Positions 57,756-64,000 of a stretch of 64,000 nucleotides of DNA are shown here, in pieces (within the stretch, counting starts at the first letter, position 1; the number at the start of each line of letters is the position of its first letter). Source of the DNA: JALZHR01 sp036388475. GTDB taxonomy: Bacteria > Acidobacteriota > Blastocatellia > Pyrinomonadales > Pyrinomonadaceae. The stretch lies in the NCBI GenBank assembly GCA_036388475.1, contig DASVRT010000021.1, positions 1 through 64,000 of the forward strand, in the 5' to 3' direction. Under the pieces are notes generated by a model, which ran no database searches, was not told the origin of the DNA, and saw only the letters and a list, made by a program, of their open reading frames with translations. A program made the translations under genes and the position numbers.

Positions 57756-60572
57756 ATGGAAATCGCAAAAGCTTATAATCCGAAAGAAGCCGAAGAGAGT
57801 CATTATCAAAACTGGGAAAGCAAAGGTTATTTCGCGCCGGAAATCAACGAAAACCCGGACGCGCCTGCCTTTTCAATCGTCATTCCGCCGCCGAACGTGA
57901 CGGGCAGCCTGCATATGGGACACGCGCTCCAGCATACGCTGATGGACACATTGACGCGCTGGAAGCGAATGCAGGGCTACAGAGCGCTTTTTGTCGTCGG
58001 CGTCGACCACGCCGGCATCTCGACGCAGCTGATGGTCACGCGCCAGCTAAAGCAGGAAGAAAAGAAAACGCCGCAGGACATCGGACGCGACGCTTTCACC
58101 GAAAAAGTCTGGGCGTGGAAAGCGAAATACGGCGGCGAGATTACGCGCCAGATTCGCCGCGAAGGTCTCTCGGTCGATTGGTCGCGCGAGCGCTTCACGA
58201 TGGACGAAAGCCTTTCGCGTGCGGTGCGCGAGGTTTTCGTGCGTCTTTATGACGAAGGCTGGATTTATCGCGGCAACCGCATTATCAACTGGTGTCCGCG
58301 CGACAAGACCGTTTTGTCCGATTTGGAAGTCAAAGAAGAAACGAAAAAAGACGGCAAGCTTTTTTATCTGCAATATCCAATAAAAAATTCGGATAAAAAA
58401 ATCACGGTGGCGACGACGCGACCCGAAACGATGCTCGGCGATACGGCGGTCGCAGTTAATCCCGAAGACGAACGCTATCAGGATTTAATCGGGCAAATAG
58501 TCGAGCTGCCGCTCGCGAACCGCGAAATTCTCGTTATCGCCGACGATTACGTCGATCCGAAATTCGGCACGGGCGCGGTGAAAATCACGCCCGCGCACGA
58601 CCCGAACGATTACGAGATGGGCTTGCGTCACAATCTCGAACAGCTCAACGTAATGAACAAGGACGCGACGATGAACGAGGCGGCGGGCGCGGAGTTTGAA
58701 GGCTTAGACCGTTACGCCGCGCGCGAACGGGTGGTCGAGAAATTCGAAGAATTGGGATTACTCGAAAAAATCGAGGATTACGAAATGACTCTGCCGCATT
58801 GCGAGCGCTGCAAAACGGTCATTGAGCCGCTTCTTTCCGAGCAATGGTTCGTAAAAATGGACGAGATGCGCGATATGGCTTTGGATTTGATGCGCCGCGA
58901 GAAAGCGCCGCGCTTTTTCCCCGAAGTGCCGTATGAAAAAATTTATACGACGTGGCTCGAAAATCTCAGGGATTGGACGATTTCGCGCCAGCTCTGGTGG
59001 GGACATCAGATTCCCGCGTGGTATGACAAGCAGAGAAACGTTTACGTCGCGCGGACGAAGGAAGAAGCCTTCGAGCAGGCTGGGGCGAGCGATTTAACGC
59101 AGGACCCGGACGTTCTCGACACCTGGTTTTCGTCCGCTTTATGGTCGTTTTCGACGCTCGGCTGGAACGGCGAAGTGACGGAAACAGAAGATTTAAAGAC
59201 GTTTCACCCGACCGACGTGCTGGTTACGAACCGCGATATTATTTTCCTCTGGGTTTCGCGAATGGTGATGACGGCTCTGAAATTCGTCGGCGAAAAACCG
59301 TTTAAAGACGTTATCATTCACGGCACGGTTCTGGACAAAAACGGGCAGCGAATGTCGAAAACGAAAATGAACGGCATCGACCCGCTCGACGTTTTCGAAA
59401 AATTCGGCGTCGATGCGACCCGAATGGCTTTAGCCGGTTCGGCGACGGGCGCGGATTTCGCGTGGCGCGACGAAAAAGTGGAATCTTTCCGCAATTTCGC
59501 CAACAAAATCTGGAACGCGACACGCTTTTGCCTGTTAAATAGCGAAGGCGCGCAGGTCGATTATTTCTATCTGAATCCGAAAGCGGAAGTTTCGGAAATT
59601 CAAAATTTGATAAGCGACGAATTGAGCGAGCTGGACGAGGAAGACGAGGAATTTCTGGATAAAGTCGTCCCGGAATTTGCGGCTGACAATCCGAAGGAAA
59701 ATCTTTCGATTGCCGACCGCTGGATTGTTTCGCGGCTGAATAAAACGGCTTTGAGCGTCAACCGCGCGCTGGAAACTTACCAGTTTCACGAAGCCGTGCA
59801 GCTTCTTTATCACTTTTTCTGGGACGATTTCTGCGATTGGTATATCGAGCTGGTCAAAGACGAAATTACCGCGCCCGACCCGAGCGTCGGGCGCGACGCG
59901 GCGCGCTCGCGCATTATCACGATTCTGGAGCAGGCATTGCGTTTATTGCATCCGTTTATGCCGTTTCTGACCGAGGAATTATGGCAAAAGCTGCCGGAAG
60001 TTTCGCGCGACTTGCATAATCCGGCTTATAAAAACGCCGCGCAGACGATTATGCTCGCCGATTTTCCGAAAGGCGACGCGGCGCTGATTGACGAAAAAGC
60101 TGAAAGCGAGATGCAAGCCGTGATTGAATTGATTTCAAAAGCGCGAAACATCCGCGCCGAAATGAACATCAAGCCGTCCGACAAAATTTCGCTGCTCGTT
60201 TCGGCAAGCGGCAATCTGCAAAAAATCTTTGCCGAAAACGAAGCGCGGATTTTGAAGCTGGCGCGCGCAATCGAGCTGCAAATCGGCGAAAACGCGGAAG
60301 CGCCGAAGGCTTCGGCGCGCGCCGTTTTGACCGGCGGCGCCGAGCTCGCCGTGCCGCTCGAAGGCTTGATTGATTTTCAGAAAGAAACCGAGCGGCTGGA
60401 AAATCAATTAAACAAGCTCGAAACCGAAAACGAAAGATTAAACAAACAGTTGTCCAATCAAAATTTTGTGGAGAAAGCGCCGGCGGAAAAGGTTCAGGAA
60501 ATTCGCGACCGCGTGGCGGAAATTACGCAGCAAACAACCGCTCTGAGACAAAATCTGGAGGCTCTGCGATAA
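57756..60572 (+). CDS. valS: Valine--tRNA ligase
   Basis: This 938-residue class I synthetase has the HIGH box HMGHA in PPPNVTGSLHMGHALQH (near residue 50) and a KMSKS box GQRMSKTKM (near 532). The editing domain has TTRPETMLGDTAVAVNP, and WWGHQIPAW and a C-terminal coiled coil (ETERLENQLNKLETENERLNKQL) are typical of ValRS. It charges tRNA-Val and edits threonine. No T-box is seen upstream; the start codon directly follows the heptad repeat. Confidence 0.97.
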   Translation: MEIAKAYNPKEAEESHYQNWESKGYFAPEINENPDAPAFSIVIPPPNVTGSLHMGHALQHTLMDTLTRWKRMQGYRALFVVGVDHAGISTQLMVTRQLKQEEKKTPQDIGRDAFTEKVWAWKAKYGGEITRQIRREGLSVDWSRERFTMDESLSRAVREVFVRLYDEGWIYRGNRIINWCPRDKTVLSDLEVKEETKKDGKLFYLQYPIKNSDKKITVATTRPETMLGDTAVAVNPEDERYQDLIGQIVELPLANREILVIADDYVDPKFGTGAVKITPAHDPNDYEMGLRHNLEQLNVMNKDATMNEAAGAEFEGLDRYAARERVVEKFEELGLLEKIEDYEMTLPHCERCKTVIEPLLSEQWFVKMDEMRDMALDLMRREKAPRFFPEVPYEKIYTTWLENLRDWTISRQLWWGHQIPAWYDKQRNVYVARTKEEAFEQAGASDLTQDPDVLDTWFSSALWSFSTLGWNGEVTETEDLKTFHPTDVLVTNRDIIFLWVSRMVMTALKFVGEKPFKDVIIHGTVLDKNGQRMSKTKMNGIDPLDVFEKFGVDATRMALAGSATGADFAWRDEKVESFRNFANKIWNATRFCLLNSEGAQVDYFYLNPKAEVSEIQNLISDELSELDEEDEEFLDKVVPEFAADNPKENLSIADRWIVSRLNKTALSVNRALETYQFHEAVQLLYHFFWDDFCDWYIELVKDEITAPDPSVGRDAARSRIITILEQALRLLHPFMPFLTEELWQKLPEVSRDLHNPAYKNAAQTIMLADFPKGDAALIDEKAESEMQAVIELISKARNIRAEMNIKPSDKISLLVSASGNLQKIFAENEARILKLARAIELQIGENAEAPKASARAVLTGGAELAVPLEGLIDFQKETERLENQLNKLETENERLNKQLSNQNFVEKAPAEKVQEIRDRVAEITQQTTALRQNLEALR

Positions 60573-60607
60573 AATGGGGGCAAAACTCCGGCGCATTTCC
60601 GATTGGC

Positions 60608-60635
60608 TTGGATATCGCTACGCTGACTCTATAAT
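60608..60635 (+). promoter_or_regulatory. Strong sigma70-type promoter ahead of the RNA candidate
   Basis: TTGGAT at 60608-60613 and a perfect TATAAT at 60630-60635 are 16 bp apart. It is one of the best promoter matches I can see in the window, it starts 35 bp after the valS stop, and no gene begins for 620 bp. That points to a non-coding transcript. Confidence 0.65.
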
Positions 60636-60641
60636 TGCCGC

Positions 60642-60865
60642 GGCAAGAACCTGATTAAATTTTCTATTTGTGGAGAATAAGCTTTTTGGGGGTTGAGTCG
60701 GCAGTTGCAGCCCGGAGATTGGAAGAAACCTGTAGAAATAGAAAAATCCGGGACTTAGCCCACATTAAGCCCCGGACACCGTTCTTTCCCAAATCGTCGG
60801 ATAACAGCCTTGGGTTAGATGGTGCTGTCATTTTAGACTGAATTTTGAAAAATAGTCAACGGGAA
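60642..60865 (+). ncRNA. Candidate structured RNA, rod-shaped and 6S-like
   Basis: No coding frame. A rod can be drawn: TTGAGTC (60693) with GACTGAA (60836), a wide bubble, then CCGGAGATTGGAAGAA (60712-60727) with its partner at 60782-60800. Inside that sits a strong hairpin, TCCGGG-A-CTTA (60747-60757) with TAAG-C-CCCGGA (60766-60776). CCCGGA at 60711-60716 could instead pair with TCCGGG, giving an alternative fold. The 3' bubble strand can form ACAGC/GCTGT (60804-60828). A rod with a central bubble is the layout of 6S RNA, but I cannot match its sequence. A perfect -10 lies just upstream. Ends are approximate. The rest of the gap to 61257 shows nothing else clear. Confidence 0.45.
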
Positions 60866-61257
60866 AATGCAAAAAAATCACAATTTTTAAGAATTTTTTT
60901 TTCTTGCGCTTCGAGTATCGGAATTCACATCGAATGTAAACCCGAAAAACGCACAAAAATCACTCTCTTTTACTGATTTTTATTAAATGCGGTCAGGTTC
61001 GACAACCGGGTTAAAGACGCTGACCGCGATTAATTCATCAGGCGCAAGCCGCAGCCGATAAAGATTAACTGCATACCTAATGGTATTTCCGAATATCGCT
61101 CGAATCTCAAAAACATTTTAGTTTCTTGTGTTTACCGTTGTGGTACGGCGATTGCTATATTAACAGGCGAGTCGTTTGGAACTCGAATAAATTCCAATCA
61201 TTTATAAAGGGACGCTCTTTTATTATTTTATTAGGGCAACAGGGACAAGGAGAAACC

Positions 61258-61794
61258 ATGAAATTAAATAACTTGAAACGAACGATAGCAGTCTCCGCAC
61301 TCGGTTTAGCGGCAATTCTGGGGACCAGTGAAATTGCCGGCGCTCAAACGAATAAGCAAATCCAGAAACAACAGCAGAAAGTCTGGAAGCAGCAGCAAAA
61401 AGCCGAAAAACAACAGCAAAAGCTTGAAAATCTGCAAGCCAGACGCTATCGCGTTTATCGCAACGGCGGTTATTACCAGACCGACAATCGCGGCGCTGAA
61501 CTGCTGCGGCAGGCGGTCAACCGGGGTTATCAGCAAGGCTATCGCGCCGGACAATCAGACCGTTCGTCCAGACGCGGCTCCAATTACGGCACTTCTTCGA
61601 TTTTCCGCAGCGGAAATTACGGTTATCAGAGCTATGTCGATTCGAGCCAGTACCGTTATTATTTCCAGCAGGGCTTCCAGCGCGGTTACGAGGACGGTTA
61701 CAACAGCCGCAATCGCTACGGCTCGAACACGGGCGGTGGTTTGAACATCTTAGGCTCGATTTTGCAGGGAATTCTTAATATTCAAGCCTACTAA
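61258..61794 (+). CDS. Secreted Gln/Lys-rich protein with GYxxGY repeats
   Basis: Start at the ATG at 61258 after ACAAGGAG; a frame 44 codons longer is not supported. The product has 178 residues. The signal peptide ends EIAGAQ. Next comes a coiled-coil run of QQQKxxKQQQKAEKQQQ type. Then two related blocks follow (VNRGYQQGYRAGQSDRSSRRGSNYG and FQRGYEDGYNSRNRYGSN), rich in Gly, Tyr, Arg and Ser, and a hydrophobic end (LNILGSILQGILNIQAY). Short GYxxGYxxG repeats are found in envelope proteins of unknown role in Acidobacteria. It may be a surface or matrix protein; I do not assign a function. Confidence 0.75.
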   Translation: MKLNNLKRTIAVSALGLAAILGTSEIAGAQTNKQIQKQQQKVWKQQQKAEKQQQKLENLQARRYRVYRNGGYYQTDNRGAELLRQAVNRGYQQGYRAGQSDRSSRRGSNYGTSSIFRSGNYGYQSYVDSSQYRYYFQQGFQRGYEDGYNSRNRYGSNTGGGLNILGSILQGILNIQAY

Positions 61795-61825
61795 GAATTC
61801 GGGACGGTTCATAAATTCTCTTCGG

Positions 61826-61864
61826 AAAGCGTTCGGGGTTACTTACCCGGACGCTTTTTTTATT
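61826..61864 (+). terminator. Rho-independent terminator
   Basis: AAAGCGTTCGGG at 61826-61837 pairs with CCCGGACGCTTT at 61846-61857 with one mismatch, followed by TTTTATT. It is 32 bp after the stop. The remaining 200 bp up to 62070 are AT-rich with no supported feature. Confidence 0.88.
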
Positions 61865-62070
61865 TGCCGGAGAATTTCTCGTATCGATTATCGTCGAGGC
61901 TTTGATAAAAGCGTCGATTAAGCTTTTTTCGCGCGCTTTGCGGGCAAATTCGCTTAAATAAATTTTAAAGTTCGATTAAGTTGAAATCTAAATCTCCCGC
62001 CGGGACGCAAAACGCGCGAAGAAATTAATTTATAGATTTATGAACAGGCATAATTGCCGCTCTACAAAAA

Positions 62071-62094
62071 GCGCTCGGCGAATTCGCCGAGCGC
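62071..62094. terminator. Perfect 24-bp palindrome ahead of nadC
   Basis: GCGCTCGGCGAA and its exact complement form a loopless palindrome, preceded by five As and followed by GAAACTTTTTT. It may be a bidirectional terminator. It lies 49 bp before the nadC start. Confidence 0.65.
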
Positions 62095-62142
62095 GAAACT
62101 TTTTTGTGAAAAATCCTTTTATTTATGATACTTTAGTTCAAT

Positions 62143-63000
62143 ATGAGCTGGCTTGATACAGGTGCCATTATGGGGCAAATCGGCGAATTTCTGGCGGAAG
62201 ATTTGGGGCGCGGCGATATTACGACGCAGGCGACCGTGCCGGACGACGCGCGCGCCGTCGGAAGATTTCTGGCAAAGGAAGATTTGGTCGTTTGCGGCAT
62301 CGAGATTGCCGAGGCGGTTTTTATGCATCTGGACGCCGAGTCGCCCGAACTCGAACCGATTTTTAACGACGGCGACGAGGTCAAAACGGGCACGGTTTTC
62401 GCCACGCAGAAAGGTTTTGCCGACGTTTTGCTGGCGGGCGAGCGCACGGCGCTGAACCTGATTCAGAGGCTTTCCGGCATCGCCACTTTAACCAGGCAAT
62501 ACGTGCGCGCGGTCGAAGGCACCGGCGCAGCGATTATCGATACGCGCAAAACCACGCCGGGCTTGCGCCTGCTGGAAAAATACGCCGTCACGGTCGGCGG
62601 CGCGAAAAATCATCGGCTCGGCTTGGACGACGGCGTTTTGATTAAAGACAATCACATCACGATGGCGGGCGGCGTCAAGGAAGCCGTCCGGCTGGCGAAA
62701 CAAAAAATCGGGCACCTGCATAAGGTCGAGGTCGAAATTACGAACTGGGCGCAGCTGAGAGAAGCGGTTCTGGCAGGCGCGGACATCATTATGATTGACA
62801 ACCAGACGCCGGACGAAGCCGCAAAGCTGGTCGAAATGTCGCGCAATATGAACCCGAATGTTTTGATTGAAGCGTCGGGCGGAATGAATCTGGACACGGT
62901 TCGCTCCTATGCCGAAGCGGGCGTCGATTTGATAAGCGTCGGAAAACTGACGCATTCGGCGCGGGCGGTCGATATTAGCTTTAAGATTCAAACGTTATAA
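62143..63000 (+). CDS. nadC: Nicotinate-nucleotide pyrophosphorylase (quinolinate PRTase)
   Basis: In this 285-residue protein, FLAEDLGRGDITTQATVPDDA opens the N-domain. The catalytic barrel has ERTALNLIQRLSGIATLT, IIDTRKTTPGLRLLEKYAVTVGGAKNHRLGLDDGVLIKDNHI (substrate Arg/His/Lys residues) and EASGGMNLDTVRSYAEAGVDLISVGKLTHS (phosphate loop). It converts quinolinate and PRPP to nicotinate mononucleotide in NAD synthesis. nadA and nadB are not in the window. The stop is followed immediately by a heptad array. Confidence 0.97.
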   Translation: MSWLDTGAIMGQIGEFLAEDLGRGDITTQATVPDDARAVGRFLAKEDLVVCGIEIAEAVFMHLDAESPELEPIFNDGDEVKTGTVFATQKGFADVLLAGERTALNLIQRLSGIATLTRQYVRAVEGTGAAIIDTRKTTPGLRLLEKYAVTVGGAKNHRLGLDDGVLIKDNHITMAGGVKEAVRLAKQKIGHLHKVEVEITNWAQLREAVLAGADIIMIDNQTPDEAAKLVEMSRNMNPNVLIEASGGMNLDTVRSYAEAGVDLISVGKLTHSARAVDISFKIQTL

Positions 63001-63105
63001 GAGTCGTGAGTCGTGAGACAAAAAATCGACTTGCTCTCGACTCTAAAATTACTGAGAATGAATATTTCCAGTTCTCAGTTCTCAGTTCTTATTTCTCACT
63101 TCTTT
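63001..63105. repeat. Heptad array between nadC and the CPBP gene
   Basis: Seven-base units run from the base after the nadC stop: GAGTCGT twice, GAGACAA, and so on. Then from 63071 come GTTCTCA twice, GTTCTTA, TTTCTCA and CTTCTTT. The last five units encode, on the minus strand, the C-terminus and stop (KEVRNKN) of the CPBP gene. Confidence 0.85.
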
Positions 63106-64000
63106 AACTTTTTCTTCGCTTGTCAGCGCCAGCATTTCCTCTGCCGGTTTGAACAGCGGCAAAAAATAAATTAAGACGGTCGAAAGAATCAACGCAATCG
63201 TGCAGGCAATTCCGCCTTCCAGACCGTATTGCCCGCCGGTCAGCCAGTCTGGTCCGGCATCCGCCGATTGCAGCACGGGCGCGGTCACGATTTTTTGCAG
63301 CCCGCTGACGTTGATTCCCAGGATTGCGCCTTGAAACCAGTTCCACATCAGATGAAGCCCGAAAGGAAACCACAGATTCCGCGTTTTGTAATAAGCAACC
63401 GCAAACCATACGCCCGCGATAAAAGTATTCAGCCACGAAAGAAAACCGGCGCTCGGATTGTCGTTATGCGCCGCCGCGAAAAGAAGCGAGGTAATGATTA
63501 AGCCAGCCCGGAAAAGTTTTGCGCGCGCCAGAGTTTGCAGCATATAACCGCGAAAAAATGCTTCCTCAAAGATTGCGCCGGCGATGAAAATCGAAAGCGA
63601 AACGCCGAGCGTCAAAAAAATCGCGGACGCGCCCGCCGCCCGGTTAAATTGAAAGCTCACGCCGCCGAAAACCGCCGCCGGCAAAGCCGCGAAACACAAC
63701 GAAGCCGCGCCCAGAACACATCCGGCAAGCAAATCTTTCAGCCAGTTTCGCGTAAACCAGAAGCCGAGCGCGCGAAACGGCAAATCCTCGAAAAGCCTGC
63801 CGTAAAGCCAGCCGAGAAAAATCGCCAGCGTCGCGAAAATCGTAAACGGAACGAAAAGAGCGAGCAGGCTGTCCGATGTAAATCCAACCGGCAATGCGGA
63901 AAGAACCTTAATCGCGCCGGTCGCGAAAAAAGCCGATAAGATGCCGAATGAAACCAGAAAAATCAGAAATCGCCAGCCGCTGCGCAGCCGCCCGATTTGA
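63082..64000 (-). CDS. CPBP-family intramembrane protein, N-terminus cut by window edge
   Basis: The frame is open from 63082 to the right edge with no stop. A TTG at 63894 is therefore not the true start: the codons before it read LRSGWRFLIFLVSFGILSAFF, a first membrane segment typical of the family. At least 306 residues are visible. All three motifs are intact: FEEAFFRGY (EExxxR), AAAHNDNP and HLMWNW. It is thus likely an active CPBP protease or related protein, unlike the relative at 27149-27910 that lacks one Glu. The last codons are supplied by the heptad array. Confidence 0.85.
   Translation of the reverse strand, partial: QIGRLRSGWRFLIFLVSFGILSAFFATGAIKVLSALPVGFTSDSLLALFVPFTIFATLAIFLGWLYGRLFEDLPFRALGFWFTRNWLKDLLAGCVLGAASLCFAALPAAVFGGVSFQFNRAAGASAIFLTLGVSLSIFIAGAIFEEAFFRGYMLQTLARAKLFRAGLIITSLLFAAAHNDNPSAGFLSWLNTFIAGVWFAVAYYKTRNLWFPFGLHLMWNWFQGAILGINVSGLQKIVTAPVLQSADAGPDWLTGGQYGLEGGIACTIALILSTVLIYFLPLFKPAEEMLALTSEEKVKEVRNKN

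Overview
The window looks like an acidobacterial chromosome, most likely Blastocatellia/Pyrinomonadaceae. This is inferred from gene families and style, not from a marker gene. The clues are a VWFA protein of the acidobacterial VWFA-related type, a TIGR02999-type ECF sigma factor next to a Pkn2-type kinase with TPRs, several other Ser/Thr kinases, and rod-type cell-wall and division genes. Coding is GCG/GAC-rich with frequent TTG and GTG starts.

Layout. 1-1050: the left edge cuts through a tyrosine integrase that lies against a broken tRNA gene, followed by a fragment of a VWFA gene. 1.1-3.7 kb: three stand-alone receiver domains and an intact VWFA protein. 3.9-18.3 kb: signalling and envelope genes (three Ser/Thr kinases, an ECF sigma factor, TPR protein, DNA glycosylase, TraB/GumN-like protein, PlsC-type acyltransferase, PilZ protein). 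18.6-25.6 kb: gyrA, two paralogous secreted proteins that share a conserved 5' leader, an NTF2-fold protein and a pectate-lyase-fold protein. 25.9-29.3 kb: ruvB, CPBP protein, hydrolase and ruvA on the minus strand. 29.5-34.6 kb: a ten-gene plus-strand run led by the redox repressor rex and encoding bacterial microcompartment (BMC) parts: a class II aldolase with a C-terminal extension, one hexameric and three pentameric shell proteins, two small membrane proteins, a secreted TPR protein and a Cys-tailed protein. 34.6-37.9 kb: LemA, a nucleotidyltransferase-like protein, a TPM-domain protein and a ZIP transporter. 38-54 kb: the dcw cluster mraZ-rsmH-ftsL-ftsI-murF-mraY-murD-ftsW-murG-murC-ftsQ-ftsA-ftsZ, without murB or ddl, preceded by a promoter and a triple MraZ-type operator. 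54-64 kb: hfq-like gene, pdxA, two response regulators, valS, a candidate structured RNA, a secreted Gln-rich protein, nadC and a CPBP protein cut by the right edge.

The most unusual signal is not a gene. About twenty intergenic gaps, and two or three in-gene stretches, are built from tandem seven-base units kept in phase for up to 29 units. The units usually fold back as complementary arms. The heptamer differs from place to place but the period does not. These blocks fill whole dcw spacers, supply stop codons, butt against start codons, and in one kinase form an in-frame 93-bp insert. The second point of interest is the rex-led BMC operon. It lacks the aldehyde dehydrogenase and PduL expected next to such shells.
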